64,000 nt of DNA from DSWT01 sp035420085 (lineage in GTDB: Bacteria > Chloroflexota > Anaerolineae > B4-G1 > SLSP01). The stretch is from contig DAOLUH010000007.1 of assembly GCA_035420085.1 (NCBI GenBank), positions 1 to 64,000 on the forward strand. Reading direction: 5' to 3'. This document shows positions 16,391-26,200 of this stretch, one piece after another. The notes beneath the pieces were generated by a model. The model worked only from the letters and a program-made list of their open reading frames with translations. It made no database searches and was not told the origin of the DNA. Numbering within the stretch: the stretch's first letter is position 1; each line of letters starts with the position of its first letter. Made by a program: the position numbers and the translations under genes.

Positions 16391-19108
16391 ATGAAGACCA
16401 GACAGATTTTACGCGCGATGACTTTGTTATCGGTAGCCCTGGCATTGGCCGCCGGCCTGTGGGGCGTGGTGCCGACGCCGGTGGCGAGGGCGGCGACGTG
16501 TACTTCGGCAAGCGCTGGAAACTGGAGCACAATCTCGTGGTCTGGTTGTACACCCGGAAGCGGTGATGATGTTGTCATCGCTCATGATGTCACGCTGGAC
16601 ATTGATGTGACTGTGTCCGGCATCACGATTAACAGCGGCGTAACGTTCAATGGTGGCTCGAAAACTCTCACCCTGGGAGGGAATTACTTCACGAACAAGG
16701 GGACATTCATTGCTGGAACTGGTACGGTAAAGATAACCGGCGCTAACTTCAGGCTCTGGGATAATCCTACCACCTTTAACAATGTGACACTCACAGGCAG
16801 CAATGCCGATTTTGCCACGGTGGCAGCTACCATTAACGGCACATTCACCATCGAGAGTGGCTATGTAGCGGCAGGTAAGGCCCCTGTTTATGCCGATGGT
16901 TCAACCTTGCGTTATGCCACCGGTGGGTCCTATACTGCTTACGAAGAGTGGTATCCCAATACTACCTCCGGAGCGGGTGTGCCCTACCACGTTGTTGTCG
17001 CCAGTGGAACGACGCTTACTTTTGGCAGTAATACCTCTGCCCGGACGATGCGAGGCGATCTCACTATTGACGGAGCATTTACCCTGTCTTCCGGACTGGG
17101 TGGTGATTTGAATATCGCCGGCAATTGGGTTAACAACGGGACCTTTACGGCTAACAATCGCCGGGTGACTTTTAACGGCAATGGCAACCGTACTATTAGC
17201 GGTTCAAGCTCTACGAGTTTTGCTTTTCTTACGGTGAATCTGGGCACGAGCGCAGCCAATGTGCTGGAGGCGCAATCCATTATTTCGGTCAATACGGGCG
17301 AACTGACGGTAGATAATGGCACCTTCAGACTTTCCAGCGCCTCGACTATAACCCCGTTTTCCGGTTCTGAGGCGATTGGCGCGACGGCCGGCTTTTATCT
17401 CAACCATAGCGGCGCTGTATCCAATTGGGGGAACAGCGGCCCGTTAACGCTGAATGGTTTGTTGACCGTCGCGGCCGGAACTATGAATGTGGGAAGTGCC
17501 AGCGGGAATGAGTTGGCGGTAACAGGAAGCGCAGCCAATTTGACCGTAAGCGGCGGGACTCTCAATGTCACCGGGCGCATCCGTTCCACTGGACAGGTGA
17601 ATATCTCCGGCGGGCAGATCGTCGTCCCAACCGTAGGCCAAGGCAGTGGAACCTATGCGAGCTTTTACATGCAAGCGACCGGGCGGTTGTCTATGAGTGG
17701 CGGAACGGTAATTTTGGTGCGTGCAAATGGCAATTCCGCAGGCGGTGATCTTAGAATAGAATCGGGGACGGGCAGCAAAACTATCACCGGGGGCACATTT
17801 CAAATTGGCAACGCTTCGACGCCGGCTAATCAAACCATTCAAGTCAGCAGCGAGATACCTGTCTGGAACTTGACGACAGCCGGAGTCAATAGCCCTACAG
17901 CCCGAGTCGTTACTGCACTGATCTTAAATAACGCTGTAACGATTGGAAGTGGGACGACCCTGGATGCCAATAGCCTCAGTATCCAGATCCGCGGCGATTG
18001 GACAAACAGTGGCACATTCACACCGGGTACGGGAACCGTCATGTTCGATGGAAGTTCATTGCAAAGCATCAATGGAACTACCGGATTTTATAATATGGCG
18101 CTTAACAATGCGGCTGGTGCTTCGTTGGGCCAGGCGCAAATCGTTGCCAATCAATTGACACTCGCCAGCGGACGGCTTATGTTGGGCGATTACAATCTCA
18201 CATTGGGCGCGGCGGCTTCAATAGGCGGCTCGCCTGGTGACTCGGCCATGGTAGTGACGAATGGCAGTGGGGCGTTGCGCAAGCAATTCTCCGATACCGG
18301 CTCTTTCACCTTCCCGGTGGGCGATAACACCGGCACAGCCAATTACTCCCCAGCGACACTCAACTTCACCAGTGGCTCGTTCAGCGATGCTTACGCCGCA
18401 GTGCGTGTGACCGATGCCAAGCACCCCGCGAACAATGCAACGGACCATCTCTCGCGCTATTGGACAGTGAGTTCCAGCGGCATCACCAATTTCTCTTGCG
18501 ATGTCACCTTCGACTATATCGTCGGCAGTGAAGACGTCGTTGGCACGGAGAGCACTCTCAAGGCTCTCAAGTACGATAGTGGTAGTGGTTGGACGATTGG
18601 CAACGCTGTAGACGCGGGCAACCATCGTTTTTCTATGTCGGTCAGCAGTTTTTCGGACTTTACGGGAGGCGACAACCCTACCGCTGTAACATTGGCGCGC
18701 TTCGAGGCTACCCCGCAGGGCAACGCCATCCTCCTCACCTGGGAAACGGCCGCCGAGCTGGACAACGTCGGCTTCAACCTCTACCGCAGCGCGAAGGCGG
18801 ACGGGCCGTACACGCAGCTCAACGCCACGCTCATCCCGCCGCAGAACCCCGGATCGGTCTTGGGCGGCGTTTACGAATGGCCGGATACCGACGTGCAACC
18901 CGGCGCGACTTACTTCTATAAGCTGGAAGATATTGACGTGAAGGGCGTGAGCACGTTCCACGGCCCGATCAGCACGGCGGTCATTGCCGCGCCCGCGGCG
19001 GTGGGGCTGCGCAGCCTCTCCGCGCGCGGCCTGCTCCTGCCGCTGGCGTTGGGATGGGTCGTCACTCTGGGAGTGGCGGTTGCCCGTCGCCGGAAACGGA
19101 ATAATTAA
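16391..19108 (+). CDS. Anchored beta-helix-like surface protein
   Basis: Secreted protein of 905 residues. ATG 16391 is preferred to in-frame TTG 16370 and ATG 16376 because AAAGGAG (16379-16385) sits 5 nt before it. A signal peptide ends at VARA. The body (about 35-700) is rich in Gly, Thr, Ser and Asn, with repeated strand patterns such as DVTLDIDVTVSGITINSGVTF and GSKTLTLGGNYFTNKGTF, typical of right-handed parallel beta-helix adhesins. A beta-sandwich stretch follows (about 640-760), then the shared C-terminal module from residue 763, a membrane helix and RRRKRNN. It lies 91 nt after the GH13 gene with no obvious terminator between, so both may be co-expressed. No catalytic residues are recognised; an adhesin or structural role is inferred. 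Confidence 0.85.
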   Translation: MKTRQILRAMTLLSVALALAAGLWGVVPTPVARAATCTSASAGNWSTISWSGCTPGSGDDVVIAHDVTLDIDVTVSGITINSGVTFNGGSKTLTLGGNYFTNKGTFIAGTGTVKITGANFRLWDNPTTFNNVTLTGSNADFATVAATINGTFTIESGYVAAGKAPVYADGSTLRYATGGSYTAYEEWYPNTTSGAGVPYHVVVASGTTLTFGSNTSARTMRGDLTIDGAFTLSSGLGGDLNIAGNWVNNGTFTANNRRVTFNGNGNRTISGSSSTSFAFLTVNLGTSAANVLEAQSIISVNTGELTVDNGTFRLSSASTITPFSGSEAIGATAGFYLNHSGAVSNWGNSGPLTLNGLLTVAAGTMNVGSASGNELAVTGSAANLTVSGGTLNVTGRIRSTGQVNISGGQIVVPTVGQGSGTYASFYMQATGRLSMSGGTVILVRANGNSAGGDLRIESGTGSKTITGGTFQIGNASTPANQTIQVSSEIPVWNLTTAGVNSPTARVVTALILNNAVTIGSGTTLDANSLSIQIRGDWTNSGTFTPGTGTVMFDGSSLQSINGTTGFYNMALNNAAGASLGQAQIVANQLTLASGRLMLGDYNLTLGAAASIGGSPGDSAMVVTNGSGALRKQFSDTGSFTFPVGDNTGTANYSPATLNFTSGSFSDAYAAVRVTDAKHPANNATDHLSRYWTVSSSGITNFSCDVTFDYIVGSEDVVGTESTLKALKYDSGSGWTIGNAVDAGNHRFSMSVSSFSDFTGGDNPTAVTLARFEATPQGNAILLTWETAAELDNVGFNLYRSAKADGPYTQLNATLIPPQNPGSVLGGVYEWPDTDVQPGATYFYKLEDIDVKGVSTFHGPISTAVIAAPAAVGLRSLSARGLLLPLALGWVVTLGVAVARRRKRNN
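18677..19105 (+). repeat. C-terminal Fn3-like anchor module, copy 2
   Basis: Same order as copy 1. The pre-helix segment reads AVGLRSLSARGLLLPLALG, followed by hydrophobic residues and ARRRKR. The stretch coding for LIPPQNPGS is almost base-for-base identical to the other copies. Confidence 0.9.
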
Positions 19109-19289
19109 CAGTGGGGGTGTGTCTGGCGTGCCCGGTGTGCCCGAAACTATGGAAAAATTATATTTCTCCCGTCGGGGTAGCACATCGCGCACAGCGAGCA
19201 CGCTTTCATCCAATGGCGTGCGCGCGAACACATCCTGTTCGGTGCGTGAATCAGTAGCCGCGCTTTCTATAGCGCGTTTACACTGGCGG

Positions 19290-19375
19290 ACGAGACGTCT
19301 CGTTCCATTGCGTCGCCCGGCGATTCGGGGTATACTTCAGGTGCAATGCACTTGCCGAAGTGCGTTGCACCTGAA
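19290..19375 (+). promoter_or_regulatory. Promoter with flanking palindromes before the restriction gene
   Basis: TTGCGT (19308-19313), 17 nt and TATACT (19331-19336) form a fair promoter. A perfect 14-bp palindrome ACGAGACGTCTCGT (19290-19303) lies just upstream. An 18-bp near-perfect inverted repeat (19336-19353 and 19358-19375, loop GCCG, one G-T pair) covers the expected start point and ends 16 nt before the ATG. Either could bind a repressor. The long stem could instead shape the mRNA 5' end or be a second REP family. Confidence 0.5.
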
Positions 19376-19390
19376 ACAGGATAATCGCTT

Positions 19391-22300
19391 ATGTCCCTGG
19401 AAGCCATTCAACGCTATCACGCCAAAGTGGAAAAGATCATCCGGTACGGCGGCTCGCGCAACGAGAGCAGCGTGCGCTTCGCGTTCCAGAATCTCCTGGA
19501 AAGCTACTGCGCCGAAACGCACCTGGAACTGATCGCCGAACTGGACTACAAGACCCGCTCCGGCGCGACCGTCCGGCCTGACGGCACGCTCAAGGACGCG
19601 CTGCGCCAGGATTGGGGCTATTGGGAGAGCAAGGACCAGTACGACGACCTCGACGCCGAGATCGCCGCCAAATTCGACAAGGGCTACCCCAAAACCAACA
19701 TTCTCTTCGAGGACGGGCAGACCGCCGTGTTGGTCCAGGACGGCGCGGAGACGGCCCGCGCCCTCTTCGCCAACGCCCCCGCGCTGCACGCCCTGCTCAC
19801 CGCCTTTGTGCATTACGAGCCACCCCGCGTGCAGACCTTCCGCGAGGCCATCGAGAAATTCAAGGAAGACCTGCCCGGCCTGCTGGAGATGCTGCGCGAG
19901 ACCATTGAGGCGCAGGCCGCGACCAACCTCGCCTTCCGCCAGGCCCGCGCCGCCTTCCTGGAACTGTGCCAGAAGTCCATCAACCCGCATCTGGTGATGG
20001 CCGACGCGCGCGAAATGATTATCCAGCACATCCTCACCGAGGACATCTTTATCACCATCTTCGAGGACGCCCAGTTCCACCGCGAGAACAACATCGCCCG
20101 CGAACTCTACCGTGTGACCGGCACGTTTTACAGGGGCGAGCTGCGCCACAACATCGAGCGCCGCATCGACGGCTACGTGAAGGCGATCAAGGCCGCCGCC
20201 GCCGAGATTGTGGATCACCACGAAAAGCAGCGCTTCCTCAAAGCCGTCTACGAAAACTTCTACAAAGCCTACAATCCCGCCGGGGCCGACCGCCTGGGCA
20301 TCGTCTACACGCCCGACGAGATTGTGCGCTTTATGGTCGAAGCCGCCGACCACCTGGTCTACCAGCACTTCGGGCGCTTTCTGGCCGACCAGGATGTGGA
20401 CATCCTCGACCCGGCGACCGGCACGGGGACGTTTATCACCGAACTGATCGAATTCCTGCCTCGCCACAGCCTGCCCTACAAATACGCGCACGAAATCCAC
20501 TGCAACGAGGTTGCCATCCTGCCTTACTACATCGCCAACCTCAACATCGAATACACCTACGGGCAGAAAATGGGACGCTACAAGGAATTCACCAACATCT
20601 GCTTTGTGGACACGCTCGACAACCTGGGTTTTGCCTATGCGGGCAAGCAGTACGGTTTCTTCCCTGATTTCTCCGCCGAGAACCTGGAGCGCATCGAGCG
20701 CCAAAACACGCGCAAGATTTCCGTCATCATCGGCAACCCGCCGTACAACGCCAACCAACTCAACGAAAACGAGAACAACAAGAACCGCGAGTACCCCGGC
20801 GTGGATAAGCGCATCAAGGAGACCTACATCCGCGCCAGCACCGCGCAGAAGACCAAGCTCTACGATATGTACGCCCGCTTTCTGCGTTGGGCCAGCGACC
20901 GGCTGGCGGAGAATGGCGTGATTGCCTTTATCACCAACCGCTCGTTTCTGGACGCCCGCTCGTTTGACGGTTTCCGCAAGGTGGTGGCGGACGAGTTCAG
21001 CGACATTTACGTGGTGGACTTGGGCGGCGACGTGCGCGAGAATCCCCGACTTTCTGGAACCACCCACAATGTCTTTGGCATCCAGACCGGCGTGGCGATT
21101 TCGTTCTTTGTGAAAAGTGCGGCGCGCGCGGGCCAGCCGTGCCGCATCTATTACACGCGCCGCCCGGAGATGGAAACCGCCCGCGAGAAATTGCGCTTTT
21201 TGGCCACCACCCCCTTTGCGCAGCTTGCCTTTGAGCACATCCAACCCGACGCCCACTACACATGGCTTAACCAGGCTGAGCACGGATGGGAAGATCTGTT
21301 GCCGGTGGGGAAAAAAGAAACGAAGTTGGCTAAACGGGCAGCGGATGAACAGGCGATTTTCAGATTATTTTCGCTTGGTGTGGTTACAAACCGAGACGAT
21401 TGGGTATATGACTTCAGTAGAGAGACTCTTGTAGACAAAATTGAATTCTTCTGCAAGTTTTACGAAGATGAGAAACGCCGATGGGCTACTTCAGATCGAA
21501 AGTTAGCTATCAATGACTTTGTGGATCGGACAATTAAATGGACATCTGAACTGGAGGATCACTTACAGAGAGGAACAAACTTGAGTCTGGACCCTGCTCG
21601 TATTCGATCTTCACTGTATAGGCCTTTTGTAGCAAAGCAACTGTATTTTGATAGAGTGATTGTACATAGGTTGTATCAACTCCCGTACGTTTTTTCAATT
21701 AAAAACGACTGGACAAATACAGTTATAACTTTTACTGTGGGAAAGCGGCTAGATTTTTCCGTACTAGCTACAGATACTATTCCTAGTCTTGCGTTGTATT
21801 CCCTTGATCCTGCTCAATGTCTTCCTCGTTACACCTACACCGCCGACGGCGCGCGGCAGGACAACGTCACCGATTGGGCCGTGGCGCAGTTCCAGGCGCG
21901 GTATCCAGACCTGACAGGTTTTCAAAACCTGTCAGGTCTGAAAGACGCCATCTTCGCCTACGTCTACGCCGTGCTGCACGATCCCGCCTACCGCGCGAAG
22001 TACGAGATCAACCTCAAGCGCGAATTCCCGCGCATCCCCTTTTACGACGACTTCGCGCAGTGGGCCGCGTGGGGGCAGCAGTTGCTCGACCTGCACCTGA
22101 ACTACGAAACCGCAGACCCGTATCCCCTGCGCAGGGTGGATATGGATTATGATCCTGAGCGCCCGCCCAAACCAAAACTGAAAGCCGACAAGGAGGCCGG
22201 GGAGATCGTGCTGGACACCGTTACGACCCTCGCCGGCGTCCCGCCGGAAGCGTGGGCTTACCGCCTCGGCAACCGCAGCGCCGTCGAATGGGTGCTGGAA

Positions 22301-22471
22301 TACCACAAAGAGACCGCCCCCCGTGATCCCACCATCCGCGAGAAATTCAACACCTACCGCTTCGCCGACTACAAAGAACAGGTCATCGCCCTGCTACGCC
22401 GCGTCGTCACCGTCAGCGTGGCAACGATGGACATCCTCGGGCAGATGGCTGACGCGAAGCGTGAAGCGTAA
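19391..22471 (+). CDS. Type IIG/ISP-like restriction-modification enzyme (single polypeptide)
   Basis: Putative combined endonuclease and N6-adenine DNA methyltransferase of 1,026 residues. An N-terminal nuclease-like segment has RPDGTLKD...YWESKDQYDD (an Asp...Glu-x-Lys pattern, about residues 60-82). The methyltransferase core has motif I DPATGTGTF and motif IV NPPYN, followed by a variable region (about 640-815) taken as the target-recognition domain, then a conserved tail (YVYAVLHDPAYRAKYEINLK). Type ISP enzymes also contain a helicase and are about 1,500 residues or more; no helicase motifs are seen here, so a IIG-like enzyme is more likely. No separate specificity or methylase gene is adjacent. 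A REP palindrome (21906-21940) is embedded in frame, the recognition-domain DNA is AT-rich, and the last residues and stop are made of heptamer repeats. The start has only a weak ribosome binding site. Confidence 0.88.
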   Translation: MSLEAIQRYHAKVEKIIRYGGSRNESSVRFAFQNLLESYCAETHLELIAELDYKTRSGATVRPDGTLKDALRQDWGYWESKDQYDDLDAEIAAKFDKGYPKTNILFEDGQTAVLVQDGAETARALFANAPALHALLTAFVHYEPPRVQTFREAIEKFKEDLPGLLEMLRETIEAQAATNLAFRQARAAFLELCQKSINPHLVMADAREMIIQHILTEDIFITIFEDAQFHRENNIARELYRVTGTFYRGELRHNIERRIDGYVKAIKAAAAEIVDHHEKQRFLKAVYENFYKAYNPAGADRLGIVYTPDEIVRFMVEAADHLVYQHFGRFLADQDVDILDPATGTGTFITELIEFLPRHSLPYKYAHEIHCNEVAILPYYIANLNIEYTYGQKMGRYKEFTNICFVDTLDNLGFAYAGKQYGFFPDFSAENLERIERQNTRKISVIIGNPPYNANQLNENENNKNREYPGVDKRIKETYIRASTAQKTKLYDMYARFLRWASDRLAENGVIAFITNRSFLDARSFDGFRKVVADEFSDIYVVDLGGDVRENPRLSGTTHNVFGIQTGVAISFFVKSAARAGQPCRIYYTRRPEMETAREKLRFLATTPFAQLAFEHIQPDAHYTWLNQAEHGWEDLLPVGKKETKLAKRAADEQAIFRLFSLGVVTNRDDWVYDFSRETLVDKIEFFCKFYEDEKRRWATSDRKLAINDFVDRTIKWTSELEDHLQRGTNLSLDPARIRSSLYRPFVAKQLYFDRVIVHRLYQLPYVFSIKNDWTNTVITFTVGKRLDFSVLATDTIPSLALYSLDPAQCLPRYTYTADGARQDNVTDWAVAQFQARYPDLTGFQNLSGLKDAIFAYVYAVLHDPAYRAKYEINLKREFPRIPFYDDFAQWAAWGQQLLDLHLNYETADPYPLRRVDMDYDPERPPKPKLKADKEAGEIVLDTVTTLAGVPPEAWAYRLGNRSAVEWVLEYHKETAPRDPTIREKFNTYRFADYKEQVIALLRRVVTVSVATMDILGQMADAKREA
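21906..21940. repeat. REP palindrome inside the restriction gene
   Basis: CAGACCTGACAGGTTTT (21906-21922) and AAAACCTGTCAGGTCTG (21924-21940) form a perfect 17-bp inverted repeat around a single C. It shares its ACCTGACAGGT core with the RAYT-flanking REPs 20 kb away. The reading frame is kept and it encodes PDLTGFQNLSGLK. Confidence 0.93.
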
Positions 22472-22545
22472 AGCGTAAAACGTAAAACGTAAAGCGTGAA
22501 GCGTGAAGCGTAAAGCGTAAAGCGTAAAACGTAAAACGTAAGGTG
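22462..22545. repeat. TRAARCG heptamer array, 12 units
   Basis: Twelve head-to-tail 7-mers (TGAAGCG, TAAAGCG, TAAAACG variants; the last is TAAGGTG). The first supplies the end of the restriction gene and the second its TAA stop (22469-22471). Confidence 0.95.
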
Positions 22546-22553
22546 TAACCCCC

Positions 22554-22632
22554 TCTTACTCCTTACTCCTTACTCCTTACTCCTTACTCCTTACTCCCTA
22601 CTCCCCCTCTCCCCCTCTCTCTCCCTCCCCCG
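22554..22632. repeat. CTTACTC heptamers and polypyrimidine tract
   Basis: About seven tandem CTTACTC-type heptamers (22554-22602) pass into a C/T-only stretch. It is a second, unrelated 7-nt repeat directly after the TRAARCG array. Confidence 0.9.
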
Positions 22633-22710
22633 ACTGTCGTTTTTTGTCGCCAAACGCCAGTGACAGGGGGATAAACCCTGGTTAAAATATGGTGTAAGGA
22701 TGGGTAGACG

Positions 22711-23100
22711 ATGGAAACACAGACGCATATTGTCATTTGTGGACATTCCCTGTACCTGGATGCCATTGCGATGATGGTGCAGGGCGCGCCCGGCGTGGTG
22801 ATGACGCAGGTCCACGAGCGCGCGGGCATGGTAGAGCGGATCGCCGCATTGGAGCCGGACGTGTTGATCATCGAGCGCGGCGCGTTCGATATGGCGCTAC
22901 TGTGGGCCTTGTCCACGTGTCTGGTGGGCGTGCCGGTGATCGAAGTCCACACCCGGCGCAGCGTACTGACGGTGCATACCACGTGGGAGACGCCGGTGCG
23001 TGGCATGGAGCACCTGGCGCAAGTCCTCGAACATATTGCTCCACCAACAAAGTTGCCATATAGTTGCGATGAAACGCAAACGTTGGGGGTGGGATTGTAG
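22711..23100 (+). CDS. Degenerate response-regulator receiver-like protein
   Basis: Protein of 129 residues without a signal peptide. The pattern THIVICGHSLYLDAIAMMV...LEPDVLIIERG...VPVIEVHT follows the alternating strand/helix order of a receiver domain. The acidic pair after strand 1 is replaced by Gly-His, and the position after strand 3 is Glu-Arg in place of the phospho-acceptor Asp. It would therefore be a phosphorylation-independent pseudo-receiver, if the fold guess is right. There is no output domain. It lies 109 nt before the giant surface protein on the same strand, with a weak promoter-like pair upstream (GTGACA 22660, TAAAAT 22683). A role in controlling the neighbour is only suggested by position. 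Confidence 0.6.
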   Translation: METQTHIVICGHSLYLDAIAMMVQGAPGVVMTQVHERAGMVERIAALEPDVLIIERGAFDMALLWALSTCLVGVPVIEVHTRRSVLTVHTTWETPVRGMEHLAQVLEHIAPPTKLPYSCDETQTLGVGL

Positions 23101-23208
23101 GGTATAGTATATACTGAGTCGTTAGAGTTTATTCGCGAAATTTGATTTTTACTGCCTGGCAAGGGTAAACAATGCTATCTTTCAATGGTGAGGGGAAGAG
23201 GAGGAATT

Positions 23209-26200
23209 ATGAAAAGGCTGTGGAACACAAATGGAAGAGGTTTTTGGATCGTTTTGTTGAATTTTAGCCTCGCGCTTCTGATAACGGGATGGTTACTTTC
23301 TAACTTTGGCTCTCCGGCGCGACCGGTATGGGCCGCGGGATCGTTGCGCGTCTATGTGACCAACGCTGCCGGCGAACCGCTGAACGCCTATAACCTGGTG
23401 GTGGACTCCAATATCAACGGTATGTCCACATCTTCTCCTTCTGCGGCGACGGTGATTGTGCGTTTTTGCAATGAAAGCGGCGGCACTTTGAACAACGTGA
23501 TGGGCTACATCGGCGACTATGACCCAAACAACGACAGCAATCCTGCTGACAGCACGGTTGGCGTCTACCCGCCGCGTAGCAACTATGTGGGCGGGCCGGG
23601 CTACGATCCCACTTTCAACACAGTGCATCTGGCGCTTGCCAGTTCCAATGCCACTTATCGATTCCAGCACATCGGCGGCGCTTTGGGCACGGCTGATGGC
23701 GCGCGTTACATCGGAACACTGGCCGCCGGTGAGTGCCGTGTGCAGTATTGGCACTTCACGTACCCGTTGTGTGAAGCGAACACCGCTGCACCCTGTCGGG
23801 TGAACCTGGTCAATGGCGATGCGACGTGGGGCGATTCGGTCAAGCCGAACGATGACCTGTGGCTGACCTTCGATGCCTGGGTCACAGCCGACGGCGTCGC
23901 ACCTGACAACGACGACAACGTCAGTTGGAAAATGACCATGCGCAACGAAATCTCGGCGATGGCGAACAAAATCGAGCCAAATCCCGACGGCGTCTGGTTC
24001 AACACTGACCCCAACACCATCCGCCCCGGTGGGGTGATTACGACGAACGGTGTGTTGTATGAGTTCGGTAATATCAACCAGGGATTCGACAACGACGGTG
24101 ACTTTGTCCCTGACTACAACGCCTGGGCGCAACCGGTCGGCAACGCGGATTACGACCCCTCCTGTTTCCGGTTGATCCGCACGAGCGGCTATCTGGACAT
24201 CAGCCGTAGCGGCGGCAACCCGAACATGATCTTGCCGTTCACGAATAAACTATACTTCACTAACCTGCCGAGCGATAATACCGGCGTGCGTGGATACGTG
24301 TATTACACTTTCCTGGCGTTGGGCGGTCCGTGCAACACAGGGCTTTCGCCATATCAAGAAGTGGCCTCCGGGCGCGATAACGAAAAGTTCAACGCGGACT
24401 ATGGCGCTGGTCCGGCGCCGTTGCCGTCGCCAAAGTCAGATCTGACCATTTCCAAAAACGGGCCGACCTCGGTGGCGCTTAATACGACGTATACTTACAA
24501 TATCCCATTTGCTAACCCAGGAGATGCGGACATCGGTATCACCTTGAGTAGCGGCTATGGGGTGAATTTGCCGTTAGGCATTGTGGATATGGTGCCGTAT
24601 GGACTGGAATATGTCTGCGGCACCGCCTCGGCGACGTTCAGCAACTATACCGGCGGCTACCGGCTGCTGTTCTCGCGCGACGGCATCACCTGGAAAGAAT
24701 CCGTGGTCGGTAGCAATAACTCGGATGTTTTCTCGTCTTGCCCTGGCACGAATCCGCAAAGCACCACGGCCAGCCCGGTTTACATCCGCTGGGAGTTGAA
24801 AGCACCCCTTCCCAAAAAGAACGGCGCGACGGTGAGCGGCGGCACAGCGACGTTCCAGGCCAAAGCGCCGACGACGTATCTGACCAGCGGGTACTCACCC
24901 GTTGTGGTCAATGAAGCGTGCGCCAAACTGGCGACGGCTGGCATAAGCCTGGCCTGCGGTAGCACAACGACGCTCATTGAAGGCACCAACAGTATCGGCA
25001 ACTTTGTGTGGGCCGACGCAAACAAAAATGGCGTGCAGACCGACGACGGCGCTACCCCTGGCATCGCTAATGTGACCGTCTGGTTGTACTGGGATAAGAA
25101 TGGCAACGGCATGTTGGATGTGGGCGATACCAAGCTGTTCACGACGACCACAACCGCGGCCAACACCAATTATGGTACAGACGGTGGATTGAACGGCAAC
25201 TACGGCTTTGGCTGCGGTGCGGACAGCAACTGTACGACGACCGCCGACAACAAACTGCCCAGCCTCAAGTATCTGGTGGTGGTGGACACTGCCGATACCG
25301 ATCTGCCGGACGGTTACGCGCCGACCACGGCGAAAATCGTCCCGGTGGATTTGAGTGGCCTCACTAACACCTTCTATCGCACCGCCGACTTCGGCTTTGG
25401 TCCCGTATTGACGTTGAATAAATCGTTGGCTTCACCCTCACCCGCTTATGTGGGTGAAAACGTGGTTTTCTCCATCAAGGCGACGAATACTGCGCCGGGC
25501 AGCTTCGGTGGGTATTGCCAGTACAAGATTCCGGCTGGACATTATCATCCCGCCGGCGGCACGGATACGCCGCGACCTGTTAAGGAAACCTGGGTGAATC
25601 CTGGTTACGCGGTGGGTATGCCTGACAGCTTACTCGCGGCATTGGCGCTAGGAACCAACGAGGATAGCACGGGCCTCGGGCAATTTAACATCGGCACCAA
25701 TACCGGCGGGACGGTGACCAGGGTCGAGCTATGGCTTTACCTGACCGAACTGGTTGAGTTTAATACAAATGACCGCTTTTACGTCTTCCCCTACTATAAC
25801 AATGTTACAACAGGTTTTACGCAACAGACGCTCAACCAGACCTATTTTACTCAAGCAGCGCCGGCAGAATATCTGTACAAGCTGGACTTGACTGCTAATC
25901 GCACATGGTTGTTAACCGATTTTGCGAGCGGCAGCGATTTGGTGGAATTGTATCTGGCGGGCCAAAAAGGTACATCGCCAAGCGGTAAAATCGGCGTGGA
26001 CGCAGCCGTGTTCGTGGTGACCACGGACAAGACCGACTGCGGCGGCGAGGATGGCGTCATTGCCACGCTGCCCATCACGGACACCTTCGACTCCAGCAAG
26101 CTCCAGTTTGTGTCTGCCGATCCGGCGGCTTCCGTCAGGGTGGATACCTCCAAGCCGCAGCCGAATGGGCTGATCACCTGGAACGAGGTGGGGCCGCTCA

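Noticed and set aside
19337..21283. Long reverse-strand ORF (648 codons) opposite the restriction gene
   Set aside because: Shadow of the forward methyltransferase frame; Val/Gly-rich with no recognisable motif and no start signal.
19391..22471. Full type ISP enzyme or BREX PglX
   Set aside because: No helicase motifs and length is about 1,026 residues; no brx/pgl genes nearby. A type IIG-like enzyme fits better.
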